Assembly (NCBI GenBank): GCA_007692755.1
Contig: REBL01000112.1
Span: 1-64,000 of the forward strand
Direction of reading: 5' to 3'
DNA length: 64,000 nt
DNA from: Nodularia sp. (in: cyanobacteria)
Lineage (GTDB): Bacteria > Cyanobacteriota > Cyanobacteriia > Cyanobacteriales > Nostocaceae
Shown: positions 18,915-27,666 of the stretch, piece after piece
Layout of the letters: each line of letters opens with the position of its first letter
Numbering within the stretch: the first letter of the stretch is position 1
Program-made: the position numbers and the translations under genes
The notes under the pieces: generated by a model
Database searches by the model: none
What the model saw: only the letters and a program-made list of their open reading frames with translations
What the model was told of the DNA's origin: nothing

Positions 18915-19538
18915 GGAAAGTTCGCTTAACTTCCTAGAGGCTTTTGTAATTGTGTAGAATATAAAACTTTCGTAGGGGTGCAAATACTTGCACCCTTATA
19001 ATGTATTGCAACCAAAATAATCTCTGCAATTATGGCTCTATAGGATGTGAGCATAAAAATCCTGAAGACCTTGATTTTGAGTAATTCAGACAGGGAATGA
19101 AAGCTAACTACATTCTTGAGGATGTATTGACTTTTCTATTAGCCCTGCTGTCCCAATACTTCTGGGTTAACCTGCAAGCAGAGGGGAGATAGTTTCCCTC
19201 ATTCCCTTGCAGGAAATGGGGGTTAGGGGGTTAGGTCTGCTTTATCCGAGAAGTATTGCCTGCTGTCCAATCTAATTGGACTACCTTTATCCTGGCCTTC
19301 ATTATGAAAAAATTTAGCCATAATTTAGAATAACCTATTGCCCAACTGTATATTTACACTGTAAAATCAATCAAATTAATTAAGCATAAGTTTTATATTC
19401 TGCCATATTTTGGGCATCCGCTAAAAAACTCTCGTGTTTTCACATTGGGGTAAATAAAAAAATTGATTTACGCATTTCAAAAAGTTGGGAAAATATACCG
19501 GAAATATATGAATTTAATACTTTGCAGGATAAAGGAAG
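18915..19538. other. Repeat-bearing intergenic region, no gene seen
   Basis: The 624-bp gap holds a short palindrome (GGGTGCAAATACTTGCACCC near 18976) and the nested inverted repeat described separately. I see no coding frame or RNA gene. The histidine kinase promoter must lie in the AT-rich last 200 bp. Confidence 0.5.
19154..19258. repeat. Nested inverted repeat related to the DUF559 flanking repeats
   Basis: Outer arms CAATACTTCT (19154-19163) and AGAAGTATTG (19249-19258) are exact inverted copies. Inside them CCTGCAAG (19171-19178) and CTTGCAGG (19206-19213) form a second exact pair. The tail GGGGGTTAGGGGGTTAGGTCT (about 19218-19238) is very like the inner end of the DUF559 left repeat at 8446-8466. 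It may be a gene-less relative of that element. Confidence 0.6.
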
Positions 19539-21638
19539 ATGGAATGTTTTAATCAGGTTTCTACTTCTAACAATCAGGAAAATTTACAACCAAATTTTCA
19601 AGTGTCTCTGCGGAAGATTCTAGAAGAAAACACAGATAATATTTATCTAAAAAAAGAGCAGCAATTAGAAATTGTTTTACAGCAAATCAGTGAAAAACTG
19701 GAGCAAGAAGTACAAGCACAAACAGCAACATTGCAACAAGAGATTAATGAATACAAGAAAGCGGAAACAGTAAGACAGCAAACTGAACAGAGCTTTCGCA
19801 GACACAACACTGCTTTACAGCTACTTGTGCAAAGTGAGTCACTACAATACGATGACTTCCCAACTGCCATAAAATATGTCACAAAAGTCGCTAGTCTGGG
19901 TCTGGATATAGAGCGTGTAAGTGTTTGGTTATACGCCGAAGATCATGCCAAAATTCAATGCGCTGATTTATATGAACGTTCTAGTAATTCTCACAGTTCT
20001 GGTTCTGAATTGTCAGTCTGTGACTATCCCCACTATTTTCAAGCTTTGAAAGAGGAACAAATTTTGGCAGTTGTTGATGTTCATCAAGATATTCGTACTT
20101 CCGAATTTTCTGCAACTTATACACGACCACTAGGCATTATCTCAATGCTTGATGTCCGAATTTGGTCGAGGGGAAAAGTGATTGGTGTAGTCTGTTGTGA
20201 ACATTTGGGTAGTAAGCGTCAGTGGACTTTAGAAGAAGAAAACTTTATTAGCTCGATTACTGAATTTATCCGGCTAGTGATTGAATCTAGCGATCGCAAA
20301 TCTGTAGAAGCGGCTTTAGCTGTCAGCGAAAATCAGTTTCGTTTAGTTGTTGAGCAAACTGGACAATTGATTTATGTTTATGATCTGGCTGACAGTCACA
20401 TTCACTGGGCAGGGGCGGTTGAGGAAATTACGGGCTACACTGCTGATGAATGGCAACAATTTGACCTAGCTGCTTGGGAAGCACACATTCAACATGAGGA
20501 TTGCCCAAGGGTTATGTTTGTCAGGGCATCTGTAATTCAGAGCAAAAGTCAATATCAAATTGAATATCGCTTACGGAAAAAAGATGGTTCCTATATCTAT
20601 GTAGAAGATCGCGGCAAATTTTTAGTGAATCAGATCACAGGAAGTAGCTGCATAGCTGGGACAATAAGTAATGTGAGCGATCGCAAGACGGCTGAAAAAG
20701 CTTTGCGGCAATCAGAAGTTCAATTCCGGCAACAAGCTCAAACACTAGAGAAAGCACTAGGGGAATTACAACTTACTCAAACTCAAATGATCCAGAGTGC
20801 AAAAATGTCTGCTCTTGGTCAATTAGTAGCGGGGGTTGCCCACGAAATTAATAACCCAGTAAATTTTATTTATGGTAATATCAAGCCTGCCAATGATTAC
20901 CTTCAAGAACTACTTAAACTGATTAGCTTATATCAGGAATACTATCCCCAACCAGTTCCGATTATTCAGAAAGAAATTAAAAGAATAGATTTAGACTTTT
21001 TGATGGAAGACTTGCCTAAATTGCTGTCTTCAATGAATATGGGAGCAGAACGCATTCGCCAAATTGTACTTTCACTACGCAATTTTTCCCGCCTAGATGA
21101 AGCTGAATATAAGGCCGTTGATATTCATGAAGGAATTGAAAGTTCCTTACTAATTTTAAAAAGTCGTCTCAAAGGTCAACCAGGATATCCCGCCATTGAA
21201 GTCATCAAAGAATATGGTAATTTACCACGGGTAGAATGCTATGCTGGGCAATTAAATCAGGTATTTATTAATATTTTAACTAATGCTATAGATGTATTAG
21301 AAGAACGAGATGAAAAACGGTCTTACCAGGAGATTCAGGACTTCCCTAGCATCATTCGTATTTCTACACAAATGCTCAACGAGCATCAAATTATTATTAA
21401 AATTGGCGATAATGGACTGGGTATACCAGAAAAAATCAAACAACTAATTTTCAACCCGTTCTTTACTACAAAACCCATTGGTAAAGGAACAGGTATGGGT
21501 ATGTCTATTAGCTACCAGATTATTACCAAAAATCATGGTGGTAGATTTTACTGTATTTCATCTTCAGGACAAGGGACACAATTTGTGATTGAAATTCCTT
21601 TAAAACAACAAGTCAACTTAAAAGAACTTGAATCTTGA
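19539..21638 (+). CDS. Sensor histidine kinase with GAF and PAS domains
   Basis: The 699-residue product looks cytoplasmic, as no membrane segment is evident. Order: coiled coil (about 35-85), GAF domain (about 95-255, with IERVSVWLY and VIGVVCCEHLGSKRQW), PAS plus PAC (about 265-390, ending GTISNVSDRK), a short coiled coil, then the HisKA dimer domain with the phosphoacceptor His435 in GVAHEINNPVNFIYGN, and HATPase_c with N-box NILTNAIDVLEE and G-boxes GDNGLGIP and GKGTGMGMSI. No receiver domain or cognate regulator lies nearby, so it is an orphan kinase. The signal is unknown. Confidence 0.93.
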   Translation: MECFNQVSTSNNQENLQPNFQVSLRKILEENTDNIYLKKEQQLEIVLQQISEKLEQEVQAQTATLQQEINEYKKAETVRQQTEQSFRRHNTALQLLVQSESLQYDDFPTAIKYVTKVASLGLDIERVSVWLYAEDHAKIQCADLYERSSNSHSSGSELSVCDYPHYFQALKEEQILAVVDVHQDIRTSEFSATYTRPLGIISMLDVRIWSRGKVIGVVCCEHLGSKRQWTLEEENFISSITEFIRLVIESSDRKSVEAALAVSENQFRLVVEQTGQLIYVYDLADSHIHWAGAVEEITGYTADEWQQFDLAAWEAHIQHEDCPRVMFVRASVIQSKSQYQIEYRLRKKDGSYIYVEDRGKFLVNQITGSSCIAGTISNVSDRKTAEKALRQSEVQFRQQAQTLEKALGELQLTQTQMIQSAKMSALGQLVAGVAHEINNPVNFIYGNIKPANDYLQELLKLISLYQEYYPQPVPIIQKEIKRIDLDFLMEDLPKLLSSMNMGAERIRQIVLSLRNFSRLDEAEYKAVDIHEGIESSLLILKSRLKGQPGYPAIEVIKEYGNLPRVECYAGQLNQVFINILTNAIDVLEERDEKRSYQEIQDFPSIIRISTQMLNEHQIIIKIGDNGLGIPEKIKQLIFNPFFTTKPIGKGTGMGMSISYQIITKNHGGRFYCISSSGQGTQFVIEIPLKQQVNLKELES

Positions 21639-21813
21639 AGAACACATGGGTAAAAATCTCTTTTCTAAATTCTATCGAGAATTCAGAGATAGATAGAAGT
21701 TTGCGAGTAAATGAAGTCCAAATTTTAATTTAATATTATCAATATTGTGCAGTGGGTAGGAATGAGCGTCAGTTAAGTTCTGCCCGCCCTTGTGTACCGA
21801 AATCAGGCAAAAA

Positions 21814-22758
21814 TCAAGATTTAATTAAAATAATTTTACGCAGATAAAAATGGCAGAAATGAAAGTGACGCAATAAAATAGATGTTAATAAAATCTGCCA
21901 AGCTTTAGGAGAAAATATGGTTTTATCTAACATCAACAGAAAGCTTTGGAAGTTTCTTTGCTTGAGAGCTGCTAAAATCCAATGCAGTTTCAGGTAATTT
22001 TTTATATTCTGAAGTGTTGGCAGATGAGAGCGGTGTTTTGCATCAACTAAAGCGTAAATCTTCTCTTTAATTAAAATATTTGTATCTAGCCGCCGAGAGA
22101 AGGAAAACTTGTGATTATAAGCGCCAGCCCAAATAGTACGGTAGGCCAAACACTGATTCAGAAAAACCGCATCACCAAACTCAGCAATCCGAATCCAAGA
22201 ATCAATGTCATCACAGTTAGCATCGAGTTGAGAGTCCCAACCATGAGTTTGCCAAAAAGCATCACGGCTGCAAGCTACCTGAACAGGTGTACCAAAGGGT
22301 ATCAGTTCGAGCAACATACCGTAGTGAATATCAGCTTGTGGGATATAAAAAGCTAACCCAGGGCCAATTTTGGGGGTACGACTAATTTCAGTTTCGTGGC
22401 TATCCACCTGAGCTGCTATACACGAACAGATGACAGCACCTGGACATAAAGCGATCGCTCTGGTCATTTCTGCTATACAGTTGGGAGCCAAATAATCATC
22501 ATCATCCAAAAACTTAATCCAGTCACCGCTAGCTTGTTGAACCCCAGCATTTACCGTGGCCGAGTGACCTTTGTTCACCTGATTGCGATGATAAACAACA
22601 GAATTACCTAAACTTTTGATGTACTGTTCAGTTTCATCAGATGAACAGTCATCGGCAACAACTACTTCACAAGGTATAGTCTGGTTAAGAGCAGAGTCAA
22701 TAGCTCGCTTCAACCAGTGCAAGCGGTTATAAGTAGTAATCACGATGCTAAATTTCAT
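21814..22758 (-). CDS. Family 2 glycosyltransferase
   Basis: GT-A fold glycosyltransferases move a sugar from a nucleotide-sugar to an acceptor, here probably in polysaccharide or glycolipid synthesis. The N terminus SIVITTYNRLHWLKRAIDS and the metal-binding run FLDDDDYL (D85-D88) are diagnostic of the catalytic domain. The C-terminal part lacks clear membrane helices. I prefer the ATG at 22758 (MKFSIVITTY) because the family begins there; an upstream ATG at 22785 would add nine poorly fitting residues. It stands alone between unrelated genes, so acceptor and pathway cannot be told. Confidence 0.9.
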   Translation of the reverse strand: MKFSIVITTYNRLHWLKRAIDSALNQTIPCEVVVADDCSSDETEQYIKSLGNSVVYHRNQVNKGHSATVNAGVQQASGDWIKFLDDDDYLAPNCIAEMTRAIALCPGAVICSCIAAQVDSHETEISRTPKIGPGLAFYIPQADIHYGMLLELIPFGTPVQVACSRDAFWQTHGWDSQLDANCDDIDSWIRIAEFGDAVFLNQCLAYRTIWAGAYNHKFSFSRRLDTNILIKEKIYALVDAKHRSHLPTLQNIKNYLKLHWILAALKQRNFQSFLLMLDKTIFSPKAWQILLTSILLRHFHFCHFYLRKIILIKS

Positions 22759-22913
22759 ACTCCGATGCCTGTAGCACAGATTCACGTAATATAGCTTTTA
22801 TGCCCAGACTATTGGAATCGGTAAAATTATTGATCTTTTGCTCTAAAAAAGTAGACTGAAATAGGATTATCGATTTATCATTAGTGATTGTGAGTTTTTA
22901 AAGCAGAAAGACT

Positions 22914-23276
22914 ATGAGCGCTCAAGAGATTATCCGCTCCATTGAAGCGGAACAACTAAAATCGGATCTGCCCATTATCTATGTGGGCGATACCGTGAAA
23001 GTCGGTGTGAAGATTAAGGAAGGACAAAAGTTTCGCGTACAACCCTATGAAGGCGTAGTAATTGCCAAACGTAATGGTGGCATTAATGAAACCATTACAG
23101 TCCGCCGGGTGTTTCAAGGCATTGGTGTTGAGCGGGTATTTTTGTTACATTCCCCCCGCATCGACAGCATTAAAATCATCCGTCGGGGTAAAGTCCGCCG
23201 TGCTAAACTTTATTACTTGCGCGGACGTGTAGGTAAAGCTACCCGGATCAAGCAACGCTTCGACCGTGCCTTGTAA
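22914..23276 (+). CDS. rplS: 50S ribosomal protein L19
   Basis: L19 sits at the interface of the two ribosomal subunits. The 120-residue product has the full family pattern: [20 protein letters not shown], the FEGVVIA-like [27 protein letters not shown], and [20 protein letters not shown] followed by [16 protein letters not shown]. It opens the ribosomal/secretion block that continues with tRNA-Trp, secE and nusG, an order seen in many cyanobacteria. Confidence 0.98.
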   Translation: MSAQEIIRSIEAEQLKSDLPIIYVGDTVKVGVKIKEGQKFRVQPYEGVVIAKRNGGINETITVRRVFQGIGVERVFLLHSPRIDSIKIIRRGKVRRAKLYYLRGRVGKATRIKQRFDRAL

Positions 23277-23313
23277 ATTTCGGCTCAAAGTATGGGAGAA
23301 ATTTCTACTAACA

Positions 23314-23335
23314 AGCGGCATTTGCCGCTGATTTG
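23314..23335 (+). terminator. Short hairpin after rplS, possible terminator
   Basis: AGCGGC (23314-23319) and GCCGCT (23324-23329) form a perfect stem with an ATTT loop, followed by GATTTGTT. It lies 38 bp after the rplS stop. The T-run is broken, so termination may be partial. Confidence 0.45.
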
Positions 23336-23424
23336 TTCCCCCGACAAAAATAAAATGAAATAAGAGTCGAAATGCGTTATACTAAAAAAGGTTCAGATAA
23401 GTAACTGAATCCAACGCACTTCGT

Positions 23425-23497
23425 GCGCTCTTAGTTCAGTTGGTAGAACGCAGGTCTCCAAAACCTGATGTCGGGGGTTCAAGTCCTCCAGGGCGCG
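23425..23497 (+). tRNA. trnW: tRNA-Trp (CCA anticodon)
   Basis: The acceptor arms GCGCTCT (23425-23431) and AGGGCGC (23490-23496) pair with one G-T wobble, and the discriminator is G at 23497. The D-arm region is TTAGTTCAGTTGGTAGAAC and the T-loop is GTTCAAG. The anticodon loop reads CTCCAAA, giving anticodon CCA for tryptophan. The 3' CCA is not encoded. It stands just before secE, as in other cyanobacteria and many bacteria. Confidence 0.96.
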
Positions 23498-23689
23498 CTT
23501 AAAAGCAAAAACATAGCCCGAAAAAACAGTACGCCTGCTAACATAGCAGATAGCCCTGGTTATTTCGGGTGTAATTATTTTGTATTTACAGCTTTTTTGT
23601 TTCCAGTAAGTATGATGGAATCGAAGCTGTGTACCTGGATGAAAATTAGCAGGGTATAGCTTTATTTAAGAAACGGGGGTATAACGACA

Positions 23690-23911
23690 GTGGCCAAAAA
23701 AAATGAAGCAGAAATGCCAGCAAACACCAATGGATTCAGTTTAGGCAACTTCTTTCAGGGTACAAAAGAAGAACTGGAAAAAGTGGTTTGGCCAAGTCGA
23801 AAGCAGCTAGTGAGCGAATCAGCAGGTGTGCTGTTAATGGTGACACTTTCCGCATCTTTGATATATTTGGTCGATGGATTGTTCGGTTGGGTAGCACAAC
23901 AGGTATTCTGA
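23690..23911 (+). CDS. secE: Preprotein translocase subunit SecE
   Basis: SecE clamps the SecY channel of the Sec translocon. The 73-residue product is of the short one-helix type: the amphipathic stretch GTKEELEKVVWPSRKQL is the hallmark, followed by a single membrane helix (AGVLLMVTLSASLIYLVDGLF). The frame starts with GTG at 23690. Its stop codon overlaps the nusG start by one base (TGATG), so the two are translationally coupled. Confidence 0.95.
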   Translation: MAKKNEAEMPANTNGFSLGNFFQGTKEELEKVVWPSRKQLVSESAGVLLMVTLSASLIYLVDGLFGWVAQQVF

Positions 23912-24543
23912 TGACTTCTGCAACAGACGAACCATATAACTCAAGTTTGCATTCCGAGGAAACAGCCGAAACAGCGCGTAATGAAGTACGCTGGTATGCA
24001 GTACAAGTAGCCTCCGGCTGTGAAAAACGCGTCAAGACGAACTTGGAGCAACGTATCCAAACGTTTGATGTATCTGAAAAAATTGTCCAAGTGGAAATTC
24101 CCCACACGCCAGCGGTGAAAATCCGCAAAGATGGCAGTCGTCAGCAAACAGAGGAAAAGGTTTTTCCCGGTTATGTGCTGGTACGAATGGTGATGGAAGA
24201 TGACACTTGGCAAGTGGTGCGAAACACCTCCCATGTAATTAATTTTGTGGGAGCAGAACAAAAACGTGGCGGTAGCAAAAGCCGTGGTCACGTTAAACCA
24301 GTACCTTTAGGTCCATCAGAAGTAGAACGGATATTCAAACAGACGAGCGAACAGGAGCCGATTGTCAAAATTGACATGGCTACTGGTGATAAGATAGTTG
24401 TGCTTTCAGGTCCTTTTAAAGACTTTGAAGGCGAGGTGATTGAAGTCAGTCCAGAGCGAAACAAGTTAAAAGCCTTGCTTTCGATTTTTGGACGAGATAC
24501 ACCAGTAGAATTGGAATTTAATCAGGTAGAAAAACAGAGCTAA
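23911..24543 (+). CDS. nusG: Transcription termination/antitermination factor NusG
   Basis: NusG binds the polymerase clamp, modulating pausing and coupling to Rho and ribosomes. The NGN domain starts at WYAVQVASGCEKRV (about residue 29) and contains FPGYVLVRM. The KOW domain is at the C terminus (GDKIVVLSGPFKDFEGEVIE). I take the ATG at 23911, which overlaps the secE stop by one base and gives 210 residues starting MTSATDEPYN; the same frame runs further upstream, but only through secE-overlapping sequence. An acidic head of about 25 residues precedes the NGN domain. rplK follows 6 bp later. Confidence 0.96.
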   Translation: MTSATDEPYNSSLHSEETAETARNEVRWYAVQVASGCEKRVKTNLEQRIQTFDVSEKIVQVEIPHTPAVKIRKDGSRQQTEEKVFPGYVLVRMVMEDDTWQVVRNTSHVINFVGAEQKRGGSKSRGHVKPVPLGPSEVERIFKQTSEQEPIVKIDMATGDKIVVLSGPFKDFEGEVIEVSPERNKLKALLSIFGRDTPVELEFNQVEKQS

Positions 24544-24549
24544 CACAAA

Positions 24550-24975
24550 ATGGCGAAGAAAGTAGTAGCGGTCATTAAACTGGCCCTGAATGCTGGAAAA
24601 GCCAACCCAGCACCACCAGTGGGTCCCGCATTGGGTCAACACGGTGTGAACATTATGATGTTCTGTAAAGAGTACAACGCCAAAACAGCAGACCAAGCTG
24701 GAATGGTAATTCCTGTAGAAATTTCGGTGTTTGAAGACCGGAGTTTTACATTTGTACTCAAAACGCCACCAGCATCAGTACTGATTCGCAAGGCAGCGAA
24801 AATTGAAAGAGGCTCTAGTGAACCCAACAAAAATAAAGTTGGGTCAATTACAAAAGCACAACTGCAAGAAATTGCCCAAACCAAAATGCCTGATCTCAAC
24901 GCCAATGATATAGAAGCGGCGATGAAGATTGTGGCTGGTACTGCCAAAAATATGGGCGTAACGATCTCAGATTAG
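24550..24975 (+). CDS. rplK: 50S ribosomal protein L11
   Basis: L11 forms part of the GTPase-associated centre of the large subunit. The 141 residues match the family: [40 protein letters not shown] with the flexible proline-rich hinge, and the RNA-binding C-terminal domain ([36 protein letters not shown]). It starts 6 bp after nusG and clearly shares its operon. Confidence 0.98.
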   Translation: MAKKVVAVIKLALNAGKANPAPPVGPALGQHGVNIMMFCKEYNAKTADQAGMVIPVEISVFEDRSFTFVLKTPPASVLIRKAAKIERGSSEPNKNKVGSITKAQLQEIAQTKMPDLNANDIEAAMKIVAGTAKNMGVTISD

Positions 24976-25096
24976 TCATTAGTCATTGGTCATTTGTAGA
25001 AAAAAATACAGTTGGCAAAAGACAAAAGGCAAAGGACAAAAGGAAAAAATTATTTGGGGGAGAGGTAAAGTCTCGTGATTACCCCAGGAGAGAAAA
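24976..25096. repeat. Short heptamer-like repeats between rplK and rplA
   Basis: The gap contains ATTAGTCATTAGTCATTGGTC and then GGCAAAAGACAAAAGGCAAAG-type units, low-complexity repeats of the kind scattered in this genome. A mirror-like tract (TGACCAATGACAAATGACTA) lies near 43710. AGGAGAGAAAA just before 25097 is the rplA ribosome site. Confidence 0.6.
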
Positions 25097-25813
25097 ATGG
25101 GCAAAAAAATATCGCGCCGCTTGCAGGCGCTGCTAGAAAAAGTAGAAGATAGGGACTATACGCCCCTAGAAGCTTTAAATCTGCTGAAAGAAACAGCAAC
25201 GGCCAAGTTTGCCGAAGCTGCTGAAGCGCATATCAGACTAGGGATTGACCCCAAGTACACTGACCAACAGTTGCGGACAACGGTAACACTGCCCAAAGGT
25301 ACAGGACAAACTGTGCGGGTTGCGGTAATTGCCAGAGGTGAGAAAGTTACCGAAGCCAGCAATGCTGGTGCTGATATCGTTGGTTCTGATGAGCTGATTA
25401 ACGAAATCCAACAAGGGATGATGGATTTCGATAAGCTAATTGCCACACCAGATGTAATGCCACAGGTGGCGAAGTTGGGTAAGTTACTCGGCCCCCGTGG
25501 TTTGATGCCATCACCCAAGGGTGGAACAGTGACATTTGACGTAGCAAGTGCGATCGCGGAATTCAAAGCTGGTAAATTAGAATTCCGGGCTGATCGGACT
25601 GGTATTGTTCATGTTATGTTTGGGAAGGCATCCTTCTCCCCTGAAGATTTGTTGGTAAACTTGAAGGCGTTGCAAGAGACAATTGATCGAAACCGTCCTT
25701 CAGGAGCCAAAGGTCGTTATTGGCGGACAATTTATGTCACCTCTACTATGGGGCCATCAATTCAAGTCGATATCAACGCTCTCCGGGATTTGAAACTGAC
25801 CGAAGTAGCTTAA
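25097..25813 (+). CDS. rplA: 50S ribosomal protein L1
   Basis: L1 forms the mobile stalk near the E site and, in many bacteria, represses its own operon. The 238-residue product carries the family pattern [32 protein letters not shown]-like [13 protein letters not shown], and [24 protein letters not shown] with CCAGGAG ahead of the ATG at 25097 gives a clear ribosome site. It follows rplK after 121 bp. Confidence 0.98.
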   Translation: MGKKISRRLQALLEKVEDRDYTPLEALNLLKETATAKFAEAAEAHIRLGIDPKYTDQQLRTTVTLPKGTGQTVRVAVIARGEKVTEASNAGADIVGSDELINEIQQGMMDFDKLIATPDVMPQVAKLGKLLGPRGLMPSPKGGTVTFDVASAIAEFKAGKLEFRADRTGIVHVMFGKASFSPEDLLVNLKALQETIDRNRPSGAKGRYWRTIYVTSTMGPSIQVDINALRDLKLTEVA

Positions 25814-26049
25814 TTGGGACTAGTGCCGCAAGGCGGAAGTCAAAAGTTCAAGGTTGACCCTTGGGCTACGCTCATGGTCAAAAGTCAAAAAGCTGATAAA
25901 TAGGCTTTTGGTAGCTTTGAACTGCTGAACCCTGAAGGTTGTGCTATTTCCGCCGACCAGTACTAAAAACTAGGGAGTAGAGTTAGAAAAGATTTTTTGA
26001 GTAATCAATTTGTCCAACTCAGTACCGACAACACTCTCGCCCCAAAACT

Positions 26050-26211
26050 AAATAAGCAAAGCCGGAGACAGCAGGAGCCATTGGCTCAAATATCCTGCCG
26101 AGGTTAAAGCTCTAATTGCCTGAAGTGCCACCTATAGAGGTGTGATTACTGAGGTATTGTGAGTTTTCCTATGAAACCCCGGCTCAGATAGCTGGGGTTA
26201 ATTGTTTTTAA
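26050..26211 (+). ncRNA. Ribosomal protein L10 leader RNA
   Basis: The 716-bp gap before rplJ holds the L10-leader signature. CCGGAGACAGCAGGAGC (about 26060-26076) pairs with a later CCTGCCGAGG (about 26094-26103), the known kink-turn-like site where the L10(L12) complex binds and represses its own mRNA. Further stems follow up to an intrinsic-terminator hairpin at 26175-26199. The presence of the leader shows that rplJ-rplL is autoregulated in the usual bacterial way. The exact 5' end is not visible. Confidence 0.85.
26175..26210 (+). terminator. Attenuator hairpin of the L10 leader
   Basis: AACCCCGGCT (26175-26184) pairs with AGCTGGGGTT (26190-26199) with one G-T wobble and is followed by AATTGTTTTTAA. 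It lies well upstream of rplJ, so it is best read as a leader attenuator controlled by L10 binding, or as the end of the rplA transcript. Confidence 0.75.
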
Positions 26212-26529
26212 TGGGTCATAGTAAAACACATTTAAAGCAAGCAGTGAGATGAGTCGTTTCCCTTCTAAGTGGTTCGCCGCAAGGGTTCCCTTAACATCCT
26301 AGAGGCCTAACTACGCTGACTGCGTAGTCTTGACCACAGGAGAAAAGTAGCAAGAAAAGAATGTTAGCATTTTTGAATTGGCTGCTCTCGAATTAACACC
26401 TGTGAACAAAAACCCAGCGACAGGTTTAGTTAAAGCAGGAAGTAAAACTGAATTTAGTCTCATCAGTAGATTTGAGAAAGTTTTACTTAATGGAAAATAA
26501 TGATTTTGCCCTTGGAGGTAAAACTAAGC

Positions 26530-27108
26530 ATGGGTAGAACGCTAGAAAATAAAAAAGAGATAGTAGCTGATCTCAAAGCAAGTTTGAGTGAGTCAACTTT
26601 GGCACTGGTAATTGATTATCAGGGGTTAACAGTTGCTCAAATCACTGACTTACGGCAGAAGCTACGTCCCAGTGGCGCTGTTTGTAAGGTAACTAAAAAC
26701 ACCTTGATGGGCATTGCCATTGACGGTGACGAAAACTGGAACCAACTTTCGGGATTGCTCGAAGGTGCTTCGGCTTTTTTGCTGGTCAAAGAAGATTTTT
26801 CATCTGCTATTAAGGCTTATCAAGAGTTCCAGAAAGTTACCAAGAAGACAGAACTTCGTGGTGGCGTTATGGAAGGTCGCCTGCTGAAGGAGACCGATGT
26901 CAAGGCTTTAGGAGACTTGCCATCCAAAGACCAACTCATGGCGCAAATTGCCGGAGCTATCAACTCTTTGGCTACGAAAGTGGCTGTTGGTATCAACGAA
27001 GTTCCCAGTTCTTTGGCTCGTGCTATACAAGCTGTGGCTGATAAAGAGCAAGGTGACAGTACCGAAAGTACCGAAAGTACTGAAAGTACCGAAAGTGCGG
27101 CTGAATAA
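26530..27108 (+). CDS. rplJ: 50S ribosomal protein L10
   Basis: L10 anchors the L12 dimers to the ribosome. I choose the ATG at 26530 ([20 protein letters not shown]) because GGAGG lies 11-12 bases upstream and the family starts here; the upstream ATG at 26500 would add 10 unrelated residues. The 192-residue product shows [18 protein letters not shown] and [12 protein letters not shown]. The C terminus ends in a run of Thr-Glu-Ser units ([12 protein letters not shown]), encoded by a nine-base repeat at 27057-27095, a likely recent slippage product after the L12-binding helix. Confidence 0.97.
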   Translation: MGRTLENKKEIVADLKASLSESTLALVIDYQGLTVAQITDLRQKLRPSGAVCKVTKNTLMGIAIDGDENWNQLSGLLEGASAFLLVKEDFSSAIKAYQEFQKVTKKTELRGGVMEGRLLKETDVKALGDLPSKDQLMAQIAGAINSLATKVAVGINEVPSSLARAIQAVADKEQGDSTESTESTESTESAAE

Positions 27109-27206
27109 AATTCGCCAAATTACAACAACGTGTGCCTGCTGGAATTTACTGTTAATTGCAGCTTTTGGTAGGCAAAAACAAAATTTACATTACAGGAGTT
27201 ATATCA

Positions 27207-27599
27207 ATGTCTGCTACAACTGATCAAATTCTCGAACAATTGAAAACCCTATCTTTGCTGGAAGCATCTGAATTAGTTAAGCAAATTGAAGAAGCTTTCG
27301 ACGTAAGTGCTGCTGCACCTGCTGGGGGGATGATGATGATGGCTCCGGGCGCTGCTGCTGGTGCTGCTGAAGCAGTAGAAGAAAAAACCGAGTTTGATGT
27401 GCTACTAGATTCTGTTCCAGCTGACAAGAAGATTGCTGTTCTGAAAATTGTCCGGGAATTGACTGGTTTAGGTCTTAAAGAAGCCAAAGACATGGTTGAA
27501 GCTGCGCCTAAAGCAATCAAAGAAGGTATTGGCAAGGAAGCTGCTGAAGATGCTAAGAAGCGCATCGAAGAAGCTGGCGGTAAGGTAACTATCAAGTAA
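27207..27599 (+). CDS. rplL: 50S ribosomal protein L7/L12
   Basis: L7/L12 recruits translation factors to the ribosome. From the ATG at 27207 (preceded by ACAGGAGTT) the product has 130 residues. It comprises an N-terminal dimer domain ([20 protein letters not shown]), a flexible Ala/Gly/Met hinge, and the C-terminal factor-binding domain ([20 protein letters not shown]). An upstream in-frame ATG at 27156 would add unrelated residues and is rejected. It ends the operon, followed by a strong terminator. Confidence 0.98.
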   Translation: MSATTDQILEQLKTLSLLEASELVKQIEEAFDVSAAAPAGGMMMMAPGAAAGAAEAVEEKTEFDVLLDSVPADKKIAVLKIVRELTGLGLKEAKDMVEAAPKAIKEGIGKEAAEDAKKRIEEAGGKVTIK

Positions 27600-27636
27600 T
27601 CAAGATTGCGCCTCTAGACTTGAAGTTTAGTTTCAG

Positions 27637-27666
27637 AAAAAGCCTGCTTGTGCAGGCTTTTTTTTA
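27637..27666 (+). terminator. Intrinsic terminator of the rplJ-rplL operon
   Basis: AAAAGCCTGC and GCAGGCTTTT form a strong stem with a TTGT loop, followed by a run of T residues to 27665. The A-run on the other arm lets it serve the minus-strand kinase gene too, whose stop codon lies inside the T-run. Confidence 0.92.
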
